Shown in pieces: positions 1-7,079 of a stretch of 19,251 nt of DNA. The translations under genes and the position numbers were made by a program. Within the stretch, counting starts at the first letter, position 1, and each line of letters starts with the position of its first letter. Location of the stretch: contig JACOTK010000163.1 in the NCBI GenBank assembly GCA_016178435.1, positions 1 to 19,251 on the forward strand. Reading direction: 5' to 3'. This DNA comes from Actinomycetota bacterium. GTDB lineage: Bacteria; Actinomycetota; Acidimicrobiia; Acidimicrobiales; CADCSY01. The notes under the pieces are model-generated. The model was not told where the DNA came from. It made no database searches and worked only from the letters and a program-made list of their open reading frames with translations.

Positions 1-2
1 CC

Positions 3-722
3 GACCAGTACGGCCCTCATCAGGTTCGCCAGGATGCCGGCGTCTATCCGGGCGGCCTCTGGGAGTACGGGGCGGCGACCACCACGACCACCACCCCGTC
101 CGCCCTGGTTCCCGGAGCGCCGGCCGGTTTGGCTGCTTCACTCGGCCCTGATGGCTCGTCGCAGATCGACCTCGCCTGGGCCCAGGGCGCTCCGGCGTCC
201 ACGGCCTGGGAGATCCACCAGTCGTCGGACAACGGGACCACGTGGACGACCCTCACGACCAGCCAACCTGGTGCGACAACCGCATTCTCCGTCTCGGGCC
301 TCGCGCAGAGCACGACGTACACGTTCCGGGTGCGGGGCTTGCTGGGTGATCAGGTTTCCGCCTGGTCGACCTCGGCCTCGGCGACCACGACGTCGGCCGG
401 CGGGGTCTGCGCCTCGCTGTCGGGGTCGGCCACGCCGTCGCCGTCGGACCGTCTGGCGTCGAAATACCTCGAGGACGACGTCCTGGTCAAGGTTAACACC
501 AACGGCGGATGTGCCTATGGGCTGCGATTGCGGTTCACGCCCGGCTCCGGATCGCCGCCCAGCACCTACACCGTGAGCATGTTGCAGGTCGGCTCGGAGT
601 TCCAGTACGCGATCGCCAAGAACGCCTACAAGTGGACGACCGGGGCAACGACCTTCGAGATCCTCGATCCGTCGAACCACGTCATCACCCAGATTGCCTT
701 CGCCGTGGCGGACGCACCTTGA
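3..722 (+). CDS. Fibronectin type III domain surface protein, 5' partial
   Basis: The reading frame is open from the window edge to the TGA at 720-722, so the N terminus is missing. Visible residues run from a Thr/Pro-rich linker (about residues 25-40) into one fibronectin type III-like domain (about 40-130), with the typical PGAPAGLAAS opening, a central Trp and a YTFRVRG strand near its end. A second beta-rich module with two cysteines follows, containing the YTVSMLQVGSEFQYAI strands. No catalytic motif is visible. The next two genes look like pilus subunits and start immediately downstream, so an extracellular or pilus-associated adhesion or assembly role is inferred. The exact family is not recognised. 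A TTG at 129 could be taken as a start, but it falls inside the FnIII domain and the frame continues upstream, so I treat the gene as truncated by the window. Confidence 0.7.
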   Translation, partial: DQYGPHQVRQDAGVYPGGLWEYGAATTTTTTPSALVPGAPAGLAASLGPDGSSQIDLAWAQGAPASTAWEIHQSSDNGTTWTTLTTSQPGATTAFSVSGLAQSTTYTFRVRGLLGDQVSAWSTSASATTTSAGGVCASLSGSATPSPSDRLASKYLEDDVLVKVNTNGGCAYGLRLRFTPGSGSPPSTYTVSMLQVGSEFQYAIAKNAYKWTTGATTFEILDPSNHVITQIAFAVADAP

Positions 723-732
723 ACCGGCGTGG

Positions 733-1437
733 ATGATGATCGTGACGCTGGTGTCGGCGATGGTGGTGTGGGCATGTCGTCGCCATGCGCGTCTCCATCT
801 CGATGCAGGTCACGATCGCGCTGCAGGTCACGATCGCGTTGCCGGTCATGGGGAACGGGCTCGGGATGAAGCCGGGTCGACCCTGCTCGAAATGGCGATC
901 AGCTCGGCGGTGCTCGGACTGGTGCTCACCTCCGTTCTCAGCCTTATGACCACGGCCGCGAGCAATGAGCGTTTCCAACAGGGTCGCGTCTCGAACCAGG
1001 AGGCCGTCCGCCTGGTCATGATCGAGGCTGCTCGCGACCTGCGCAACGCGAATCCGATGTTGCCCCTCCCCGACGCCACGAGCTTCGCCACGTCCTTCGA
1101 GGTCGCCACCGGCCCGACCGAGGGGCCGAGGACCTACGTTCGATGGAGTCTCATCGGCCACGAGGTCGTCAGGGAAACGCTCACCGGACCGGGTGGAACG
1201 GCAATCACGTCCACCGTCAGGTTGACCGGCATCAACACCTGGTCACTGCGCTACTTCGATCGCCACGATGCAGAGATCACTTCCGAGGACCTGCCCGGTG
1301 ATTTCGTCAACTGCACGGAGCGTGTCGTGATTCTCGTGAGCGCAGGGGTTGCGTCCGAAGCGAAGGCCTTTACCGAGGCACACGATGTGCAGCTTCGCAA
1401 TCACGTACTGGACGAGGAGGAGGATCTCGGATGCTGA
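733..1437 (+). CDS. Prepilin-like protein (PilW-type minor pseudopilin)
   Basis: The protein carries a type IV prepilin signature: Gly48 followed by STLLEM, with Glu at mature position +5, then a hydrophobic helix (AISSAVLGLVLTSVLSLM). The remainder is a globular domain with an acidic C terminus. Prepilins are cleaved after that Gly by PilD-type peptidase and assemble into a pilus or pseudopilus. The size (234 residues) and arrangement suit a minor pilin such as PilW. The start is uncertain. ATG 733 gives a 48-residue leader, long for this family, containing a hydrophobic start (MMIVTLVSAMVVWA) and a duplicated AGHDR segment. ATG 760 would give 39 residues, and no ATG, GTG or TTG lies in frame closer to the cleavage site. 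No clear ribosome binding site precedes 733. The stop overlaps the next ATG by seven bases, which implies coupling to the PilX-like gene. Confidence 0.75.
   Translation: MMIVTLVSAMVVWACRRHARLHLDAGHDRAAGHDRVAGHGERARDEAGSTLLEMAISSAVLGLVLTSVLSLMTTAASNERFQQGRVSNQEAVRLVMIEAARDLRNANPMLPLPDATSFATSFEVATGPTEGPRTYVRWSLIGHEVVRETLTGPGGTAITSTVRLTGINTWSLRYFDRHDAEITSEDLPGDFVNCTERVVILVSAGVASEAKAFTEAHDVQLRNHVLDEEEDLGC
804..839 (+). repeat. 18-base tandem duplication in the prepilin leader
   Basis: Two adjacent 18-base units starting TGCAGGTCACGATCGCG differ only in the last base. A third, degenerate partial copy (TGCCGGTCAT) follows at 840. Because 18 is a multiple of three, the duplication lengthens the leader (two AGHDR units and a degenerate AGHGE-like copy) without shifting frame. 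Confidence 0.85.
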
Positions 1438-2714
1438 CCTTTCGTCGTCGTCTCGACGACCAGCAGGGCACGCTGATGGTGGGCATGGCGGTCATGGCCG
1501 CCATGTTGCTGCTCTCTGCTGCCGTGGTCACCCGTACGACATCGAACCTCGACAACGTCCGCCACACGCAGGATTACAGCTCGGCGCTCGCCACCGCCGA
1601 CGCAGGCGTCGCCGACGCCCTCTTTCGCCTCGATCAGGGGCTGACGACCACCTTCACGGGCACGGGCACGGCAGGCGACGACACCTTTACCTACTCGGCG
1701 ACCAAGATCAACCAGAACAAGTGGACCATCCGTTCCCGTGGCGAGGTGGCGGGGGTCCCGCACACGGTGCAGGCCGATGTGACACGCGACGCCGAGTATC
1801 CCTATGCGCTCTTCACCGAACAAGGGCTCACGTTTCACGGCAACGGTGGCGCCAACATCACCTCCTACAACTCGCAGACCGGCGCAACGGACACCGGCAA
1901 CGCCCTCATCGGGTCGAACCACTCGATCACGATCAACGGCGGAGGTGGCGGTGACGGCCAGCACTACTACACGCCTGCGGGTTCCTGCTCGGGCTGCGCG
2001 AACCCCTTTCAGCGACCGGGCCCTCGCAAGATCAAGGAGCCGGTCCGGCCGGCCACCTCGCAGCCATGCCCCCCCGATGGCGTGTTCGGGGTCCTCGACG
2101 ACGGCGTGGTCGAGATCAACGGTGGTGGTGGCGTCCCGTTCAACTGTGCGAACCAGGATGTGAGCTTCCTGGTGCCCACGACGTGTGTCGATGACACCGA
2201 CGACGACAACGACGGGATCTCCGACGTCGACGACCCCGACGACGACAACGACGGGATCGCCGACGTCGACGACCCCGACAGCGACAACGACGGCGTTCTC
2301 AACGCCGACGACCCCGACGACGACGACGGCGGATGCAAGTCGATCCGAATCGTCAACGGACCGGTCGTCATCTATGTGGACGGCAATGATCGGACCATCG
2401 ATCTGGCGGAGGCATCGATCAATCTGGGAGGCAGGTCGGCCGACCTGCAGATCCTGATGGCGGGCACGGGCGCCATCGATGTCGGCAACGGCAGCCATGT
2501 GGGCGATTTCACCGGCATCCTCTACGCACCCAAGGCGGACATGGTCATCAACGGCGGGCAACTGGCCGTCAGCGGCACGATGACGCTCAACTCCCTCACC
2601 GTCAACGGCAACCCGAACTTCAACCTCCGCTACGACGATGCGCTCATCGAGATCGTCTCGACGAGCTGGGTCGTCGTGGACTATCAGGAGGTGCCCAGCT
2701 CCGCCGGTCCGTGA
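1431..2714 (+). CDS. PilX-like pilus protein with thrombospondin type 3-like acidic repeats
   Basis: The N terminus resembles PilX-family proteins: a basic start, QQG13 followed by a hydrophobic helix (about residues 15-34, TLMVGMAVMAAMLLLSAAVV), then a helical stretch with ATADAGVADALFRL. As in PilX and PulK homologues, the mature +5 Glu is absent. Residues 257-295 are three 13-residue acidic repeats of the DDDNDGISDVDDP type, resembling calcium-binding thrombospondin type 3 loops. The C-terminal part (about 300-415) is a Gly/Asn-rich beta region (TGILYAPKADMVINGG, LTVNGNPNFNLRYD) like the domain often found after PilX N-terminal regions. ATG 1431 is well supported by a GAGGAGGAGG ribosome binding site at 1414-1423, seven bases upstream. 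It overlaps the preceding prepilin gene. A minor subunit or tip-adhesin role in a type IV pilus is inferred. Confidence 0.75.
   Translation: MLTFRRRLDDQQGTLMVGMAVMAAMLLLSAAVVTRTTSNLDNVRHTQDYSSALATADAGVADALFRLDQGLTTTFTGTGTAGDDTFTYSATKINQNKWTIRSRGEVAGVPHTVQADVTRDAEYPYALFTEQGLTFHGNGGANITSYNSQTGATDTGNALIGSNHSITINGGGGGDGQHYYTPAGSCSGCANPFQRPGPRKIKEPVRPATSQPCPPDGVFGVLDDGVVEINGGGGVPFNCANQDVSFLVPTTCVDDTDDDNDGISDVDDPDDDNDGIADVDDPDSDNDGVLNADDPDDDDGGCKSIRIVNGPVVIYVDGNDRTIDLAEASINLGGRSADLQILMAGTGAIDVGNGSHVGDFTGILYAPKADMVINGGQLAVSGTMTLNSLTVNGNPNFNLRYDDALIEIVSTSWVVVDYQEVPSSAGP
2199..2315 (+). repeat. 39-base tandem repeat encoding DxDNDG calcium-loop units
   Basis: Three consecutive 39-base units (2199-2237, 2238-2276, 2277-2315) encode DDDNDGISDVDDP, DDDNDGIADVDDP and DSDNDGVLNADDP. 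A partial acidic unit follows. The first two are nearly identical at DNA level; the third has diverged. Confidence 0.9.
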
Positions 2715-2770
2715 CGGCAGCCTGACGATCCCGACCTGCCCCGAAGCTCGGTGCGCCGGCCGACGGACGG

Positions 2771-2776
2771 TAGCCT
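2771..2776 (+). promoter_or_regulatory. Candidate -10 element for a leaderless aroC transcript
   Basis: TAGCCT fits the actinobacterial TANNNT -10 pattern and ends six bases before GTG 2783, so transcription could begin at the start codon. I see no Shine-Dalgarno sequence before this GTG and no convincing -35 hexamer. Similar TAGNNT elements precede mihF and rpoZ at the same spacing. Confidence 0.4.
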
Positions 2777-2782
2777 TGCGGC

Positions 2783-3973
2783 GTGATTCGCTTCCTTACC
2801 GCCGGAGAGTCCCACGGACGCGCCCTCGTGGTGATCGTCGAAGGCCTTCCTGCGGGCCTGCCGGTGACCGCCGAGGATGTCCAGGCCGAGCTGGCCCGTC
2901 GCCGACTGGGTTTCGGCCGCGGACCCCGCATGCGTTTCGAGGCCGATGAGCTCACCCTGATCGCCGGGGTTCGCCACGGTCGCACGCTCGGCTCGCCGGT
3001 GGCGATCGAGATCGTCAACTCCGAGTGGGAACGTTCCGATCGTTGGCACGAGGAGATGTCACCGGCGCCGGGCGCCACCCGTGAACCCCTGACCCAGCCC
3101 CGTCCCGGCCACGCGGACCTCGCCGGCATGCAGAAGTACGGCTTCGACGACGCTCGTGACGTGCTGGAGCGCGCCTCGGCTCGCGAGACCGCCGCGCGCG
3201 TCGCTGCCGGTTCGCTCGCCAAGCGCCTGCTGTCGCATCTCGGCGTGTCGGTCCTCTCCCATGTCGTGCAACTGGGCTCGGTGGTCTCCAAGAGCGATGC
3301 GCGGCCCGGTCCGGGTGACCTCGATGCAGTCGATTCGTCCGAGGTCCGGTGCTTCGACGCCGACGCCGGTGCGGCGATGATCGAGGCGATCAAGGCCGTC
3401 GCACGAGAGGGCGACTCACTGGGTGGCGTGGTCGAGGTGCTCGCCTACGGCGTTCCGGTCGGGCTGGGAAGCCATGTGCACTGGGACCGCCGCCTGGACG
3501 CGGAGCTCGCCCGAGCCCTCATGAGCATCCAGGCGGTCAAGGGTGTGGAGATCGGCGACGGTTTCGAGGTGGCCGGCCGGCCGGGCTCCCTGGCTCACGA
3601 CGCCATCCACTGGGATGAGCCCCTCGCCACCTTGAACCGCCCGGTGCTCACCACCGTCGATGTCGTGACCAAGGAGGAGACGGTCTCCTTCAAGGAGCGC
3701 ACCGACGTGACCGCGGTTCCGGCCATGGGCGTGGTCGCCGAGACCATGGTCGCCCTGGTCCTCGCGAACGAGGCCGCCCGTAAGTTCGGTGGTGATTCGC
3801 TCGACGAGATGGTGGACAACGCCCGTCGGTACAGCGAGGGTCTTCACGGCGAACCTCCGCACGGCGAACCTCCGCACGGCGAACCTCCGCACGGCGAACC
3901 TCCGCACGGCGAACCTCCGCACGGCGAACCTCCGCACGGCGCCGGCGGGCGGGAATCGCAGCATGGTGGCTGA
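2783..3973 (+). CDS. aroC: Chorismate synthase
   Basis: Chorismate synthase converts 5-enolpyruvylshikimate-3-phosphate to chorismate, the last step of the shikimate pathway, using reduced FMN. The N terminus MIRFLTAGESHG carries the family GxSHG motif at residues 8-12. The internal signature around RETAARVAAGSLAKRLL, the EVAGRPGSLAHD segment and the closing GGDSLDEM are all present. Start GTG 2783 gives the expected N terminus exactly. The catalytic core ends near residue 353. After it comes an unusual tail: six perfect HGEPP units (residues 355-384) and AGGRESQHGG, giving 396 residues in total. The gene opens a seven-gene operon, and its last eleven bases overlap aroK. The core assignment is certain; the tail's role is unknown. 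Confidence 0.97.
   Translation: MIRFLTAGESHGRALVVIVEGLPAGLPVTAEDVQAELARRRLGFGRGPRMRFEADELTLIAGVRHGRTLGSPVAIEIVNSEWERSDRWHEEMSPAPGATREPLTQPRPGHADLAGMQKYGFDDARDVLERASARETAARVAAGSLAKRLLSHLGVSVLSHVVQLGSVVSKSDARPGPGDLDAVDSSEVRCFDADAGAAMIEAIKAVAREGDSLGGVVEVLAYGVPVGLGSHVHWDRRLDAELARALMSIQAVKGVEIGDGFEVAGRPGSLAHDAIHWDEPLATLNRPVLTTVDVVTKEETVSFKERTDVTAVPAMGVVAETMVALVLANEAARKFGGDSLDEMVDNARRYSEGLHGEPPHGEPPHGEPPHGEPPHGEPPHGEPPHGAGGRESQHGG
3845..3934 (+). repeat. Six perfect 15-base tandem repeats in the 3' end of aroC
   Basis: The unit CACGGCGAACCTCCG occurs six times head to tail with no mismatch, and a partial seventh copy (CACGGCG) starts at 3935. In the aroC frame it encodes HGEPP. Perfect identity at wobble positions points to recent slippage or unequal exchange rather than protein-level selection alone. 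Copy-number change would not shift the frame. Confidence 0.95.
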
Positions 3974-4493
3974 TGGTGCTCGACACGTGGTGCTGGTCGG
4001 GATGATGGGTACGGGCAAGACCACGGTTGGACGACACGTGGCGGCGTTGCTTGGGCGGCCGTTCTTCGACAGCGACGAGGTGGTGGCGCAACGCGCGGAC
4101 CGATCCGTGCGTGAGATCTTCGAACAGGACGGTGAGCCGGCATTTCGCAGGCTCGAGTCGGCCGTCATGGCGGAGCTCCTGGGGGGGTCGCAACCCTCGG
4201 TGATCGCCGGCGGCGGAGGCGCCGTTCTGGACGAGGGCACCCGGGTTCGATTGGCCCGTTCGGCCGACGTGGTCTGGCTGCGGGCATCCCCCAGGCTGTT
4301 GGCGGGACGCCTCGCCCGTGGCGGCGACCATCGTCCGCTTCTCGATGGCCACGACGAAGACGTCGCTGCGGTGCTCGCCGACCTGGGCAACCGTCGTGAT
4401 CCGATCTACGAGTCCGTCGCCGACCACATCGTCGACATCGACGATCGTGGTCCGCAGCGTATGGCTCAGGCCGTGGTGGAGGTGGTGTCGTGA
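3963..4493 (+). CDS. aroK: Shikimate kinase
   Basis: Shikimate kinase phosphorylates shikimate at the 3-hydroxyl with ATP. From ATG 3963 the 176-residue protein has the Walker A loop GMMGTGKT (residues 13-20), the DSD shikimate-binding motif (36-38), the FRRLE arginine (Arg62, matching the substrate-binding Arg58 of other AroK enzymes), the glycine-rich GGGG loop (83-86), and the lid-region RPLL plus a later RRDPIY segment. Size and motif spacing are typical. The start overlaps the aroC stop by eleven bases; a GGCGGGA stretch upstream may serve as ribosome binding site. The frame is open further upstream through the aroC repeat, but that extension has no AroK homology. The stop overlaps aroB as GTGA. 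Confidence 0.96.
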   Translation: MVADGARHVVLVGMMGTGKTTVGRHVAALLGRPFFDSDEVVAQRADRSVREIFEQDGEPAFRRLESAVMAELLGGSQPSVIAGGGGAVLDEGTRVRLARSADVVWLRASPRLLAGRLARGGDHRPLLDGHDEDVAAVLADLGNRRDPIYESVADHIVDIDDRGPQRMAQAVVEVVS

Positions 4494-5509
4494 TCGTCGT
4501 TCCCGTTGCTCTGCGTTCCAAGCCCTACGACGTGGTGGTGGGCGACGGGGCGCGCCGACATCTTGCGGGTCTGATCCCCGAGCGGGCGCGTCGAGCGGCG
4601 GTCGTCACTCAGGGCTCGATCGGTATCGGCGTCGACCCGGGTATCGAGTACCGGGTGTTCACGATCGGCGAGGGGGAGGAGGCCAAGGAGCCGGCCACCA
4701 TCGAGTCGCTGTGCCGGTCGTTCGCCGCATGGGGCCTCACTCGTTCGGACGTGGTCATCGGGGTTGGTGGCGGCGTGGTGACCGACACGGCGGGCTTTGC
4801 CGCGGCGGTCTATCACCGAGGGGTCGATGTGGTGCACGTGGCGACCACGCTGCTCGGCCAGATCGATGCCGCCATCGGTGGCAAGACCGGCGTCAACCTT
4901 CCGGAGGGCAAGAACCTCGTCGGCGCCTTCTGGCAACCGAGCGCCGTGCTGTGTGACACCGAGCTGTTGGACACGCTCCCCGAGCGCGAGTACCGCAGCG
5001 GACTCGGTGAGATGGCCAAGTACCGCTTCCTCACCCATGACGACCGCGACATCGTGGACCCGATCCTGGAGAACAGGGTTGCCGCCTGCGTGCGCATCAA
5101 GGCGGCCGTGGTGGCCGCCGATGAGCGGGAGGGTGCGGCAGGTCTGCGAGCGACGCTCAACTACGGCCACACCCTCGCTCATGCGCTCGAGACGGCCGGC
5201 GGCTACGACCTGCGCCACGGCGAGGCGGTGGCGATCGGTCTGGTCTTCGCCGCCGAGTTGGCGGCTCGGCTGGGGCGCATCGATGAGGATGCCGTGGCAC
5301 GACATCGCGCCATCGTCGAGAGCTACGGCCTTCCATCGGCCATTCCCCCGGGGGCGAACAACGACCTGTTGGTTGAGCTGATGGGCCGGGACAAGAAGGT
5401 GGACGCATCCGAGGGCCTGACCTTTGTGCTCCACGGACCCAACGGCGTGGAGCTCGTGCACGGGTTGCGGCGAGCCGTGATCGATGCCGCGCTGGAGGCA
5501 TGTCGATGA
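4490..5509 (+). CDS. aroB: 3-dehydroquinate synthase
   Basis: DHQ synthase converts DAHP to 3-dehydroquinate using NAD+ and a divalent metal. The 339-residue protein shows the NAD-binding GVGGGVVTD stretch (about residues 90-98), the TTLLGQIDAAIGGKTGVN motif, and the three metal ligands Glu174 (SGLGEMAKY), His227 (NYGHTLAHALE) and His243 (RHGEAVAIG). Length is normal for the family. GTG 4490 overlaps the aroK stop by four bases (GTGA) and gives a natural N terminus. The preceding and following genes encode other shikimate-pathway enzymes, so coordinated translation is expected. Confidence 0.97.
   Translation: MIVVPVALRSKPYDVVVGDGARRHLAGLIPERARRAAVVTQGSIGIGVDPGIEYRVFTIGEGEEAKEPATIESLCRSFAAWGLTRSDVVIGVGGGVVTDTAGFAAAVYHRGVDVVHVATTLLGQIDAAIGGKTGVNLPEGKNLVGAFWQPSAVLCDTELLDTLPEREYRSGLGEMAKYRFLTHDDRDIVDPILENRVAACVRIKAAVVAADEREGAAGLRATLNYGHTLAHALETAGGYDLRHGEAVAIGLVFAAELAARLGRIDEDAVARHRAIVESYGLPSAIPPGANNDLLVELMGRDKKVDASEGLTFVLHGPNGVELVHGLRRAVIDAALEACR
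5494..5498 (+). promoter_or_regulatory. Ribosome binding site that fixes the aroQ start
   Basis: GGAGG lies seven bases before ATG 5506 but only one base before the alternative ATG 5500. The spacing therefore favours 5506, which also gives the standard four-base ATGA overlap with the aroB stop. Confidence 0.75.
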
Positions 5510-5967
5510 GCGATGAACCAACGCCGGTCGTGTTGTTGCTCCATGGTCCCAACCTCAACCTTCTCGGTGAGCGCGAGCCCGAGATCTACGGCTCGGCCAC
5601 GCTCGCCGATCATGTGGCGACGGCCACCGAGGCAGCAGCCGCGCATGGCCTGGCTCTCGAGCACCTTCAGTCGAACGCCGAGAGCGACCTCGTCGATGCC
5701 ATCCATCGGGCCCGGGGTCGATGTGTCGCGATCATCGTCAACCCCGGCGCCCTGACCCACTACGCCTGGTCCCTGCACGACGCGCTCGGCGCCTATGACG
5801 GGGTGGTGATCGAGCTGCATCTCTCGAACCCCAATGGACGCGAGCCCTGGCGCCACACCTCGGTGGTGGCGCCCGTCGCAACCGGAACGATCGCCGGCCT
5901 CGGCGGTCACGGCTATGCCTTGGCGGTCGAGGCGGTTGCCCGCCTCCTTTCGACTGGGCGGACATGA
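5506..5967 (+). CDS. aroQ: Type II 3-dehydroquinate dehydratase
   Basis: This is the small, type II (AroQ) dehydroquinase, which forms 3-dehydroshikimate by anti elimination and assembles as a dodecamer in known relatives. The 153-residue protein shows the N-terminal LLHGPNLNLLGEREPEIYG motif with the catalytic Arg and Tyr, the NPGALTHYAWSLHDAL segment with the substrate-contacting Asn, the ELHLSNP histidine loop, and WRHTSVVAPVATGTIAGLG near the end. ATG 5506 is chosen over 5500 because of ribosome binding site spacing. It overlaps aroB, and its TGA overlaps the next ATG. No aroE or aroA is seen in this operon. Confidence 0.96.
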   Translation: MSDEPTPVVLLLHGPNLNLLGEREPEIYGSATLADHVATATEAAAAHGLALEHLQSNAESDLVDAIHRARGRCVAIIVNPGALTHYAWSLHDALGAYDGVVIELHLSNPNGREPWRHTSVVAPVATGTIAGLGGHGYALAVEAVARLLSTGRT

Positions 5968-7079
5968 CCGATATCGAGATGCTCCCCACCATGGATGTGC
6001 GCGCACGGGCGTCGCGCCTGCGGGCCCTGTTCGCCGAGACAGGATGCGATGCGGTGCTCGTGACGAACCCGGTGAACGTTCGCTACCTCCCCGGGTTCAC
6101 CGGGTCGGCCGGCCTGCTGGCCGTGGTGCCCGACGGGCTGCTGCTGGTCACCGATGGCCGGTACCGTGACCAGGCGGCCCTGGAGGCGACCCGGGCCGGC
6201 GTGGATCTCACCGTCGTCGTTCAGGGGACCGCCGGCGCCCAACGAGAGGTGCTCACGACCGCGTTCCTCGGGCTCGACCGACTGGCACTCGAGGCGGGAG
6301 CGGTCACCTGGGCTGCGCAACGGCGCTACGAGCGTGAGTGGTTTCCCGATCACGAGCTGGTCCCAACGGAGGGGATGATCGAATCCCTCCGGGTCGTCAA
6401 GGACGACGGCGAGATCGCCCGCATCGCCGCAGCGGCAGCCATTGCGGACGAGGCGATCGAGATGGTCAAGCCGTCGATCGTCGAGGGGGTGACCGAGCGC
6501 GAGATCGCGATTGGGCTCGACCTGGCGATGCGGCGCGCCGGCGCCTCCGGGTCGAGCTTCGAGACGATCGTTGCAAGCGGTCCGAACGCCGCTCGTCCCC
6601 ATGCGCGCCCGAGTTCCCGCAGGATGAGCGCCGGTGACCTCGTCGTCATCGATTTCGGCGCGGTCGTCGACGGGTACTGCTCCGACATGACCCGTACGTT
6701 CGTGCTCGGTACGCCCAGCCCCACCGCTGCCCGGATGTTGGAGGTCGTGAAGGCGGGCCAGTCCGCCGGTGTCGCGGCCATCGGCCCCGGGGTGCCCTGT
6801 GCCGAGGTGGATCGAGCGGCCCGTACGGTGATCAGCGAGGCGGGCTGGGCCGAGGCCTTTCTGCACGGAACGGGCCACGGGGTGGGTCTCGACATCCACG
6901 AGGAACCCCGGGTGTCGGCGCTGTCCACTGCTACGCTGGCGCTCGGCCATGTCGTGACCGTTGAGCCTGGCGTCTACCTGTCCGATCATGGTGGCGTTCG
7001 GATCGAGGACACGCTTGTTGTCACATCCGAGGGCGCACGCCCTCTCACCCTCGCCTCCAAGGACCCCGCACTGCCATGA
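5964..7079 (+). CDS. pepP: M24B-family Xaa-Pro aminopeptidase
   Basis: This is a metallopeptidase of the creatinase (pita-bread) fold that removes N-terminal residues preceding proline or cleaves Xaa-Pro dipeptides. The N-terminal creatinase-like domain (about 1-130) includes YLPGFTGSAGLL. The catalytic domain has all five metal ligands in family spacing: Asp230 and Asp241 (IDFGAVVDGYCSD), His305 (HGTGHGVGLDIHE), Glu334 (VEPGVYL) and Glu348 (RIEDT). The 371-residue length fits. ATG 5964 overlaps the aroQ stop as ATGA, and the stop overlaps efp the same way. An aroQ-pepP-efp neighbourhood is also known in Bacillus (yqhS-yqhT-efp). Whether the preferred substrate is a dipeptide (PepQ-like) or longer peptides cannot be decided here. 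Confidence 0.92.
   Translation: MTDIEMLPTMDVRARASRLRALFAETGCDAVLVTNPVNVRYLPGFTGSAGLLAVVPDGLLLVTDGRYRDQAALEATRAGVDLTVVVQGTAGAQREVLTTAFLGLDRLALEAGAVTWAAQRRYEREWFPDHELVPTEGMIESLRVVKDDGEIARIAAAAAIADEAIEMVKPSIVEGVTEREIAIGLDLAMRRAGASGSSFETIVASGPNAARPHARPSSRRMSAGDLVVIDFGAVVDGYCSDMTRTFVLGTPSPTAARMLEVVKAGQSAGVAAIGPGVPCAEVDRAARTVISEAGWAEAFLHGTGHGVGLDIHEEPRVSALSTATLALGHVVTVEPGVYLSDHGGVRIEDTLVVTSEGARPLTLASKDPALP

Noticed and set aside
785..955. Small frame-2 reading frame with a hydrophobic MQVTIALQVTIALPVMG start
   Set aside because: It is an alternative reading of the 18-base duplication and then runs across the prepilin domain in the wrong frame; it has no ribosome binding site.
3845..3941. Tandem repeat as a possible CRISPR-like array
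   Set aside because: Units are contiguous with no spacers and encode an in-frame aroC tail.
3789..3962. In-frame upstream extension of aroK reading ANLRT repeats, matching the A(N/D)Lxx pentapeptide-repeat pattern
   Set aside because: It is the other-frame reading of the aroC 15-base repeat. AroK homology begins only after ATG 3963, and six or seven units are too few and too perfect to argue for a folded pentapeptide-repeat domain.
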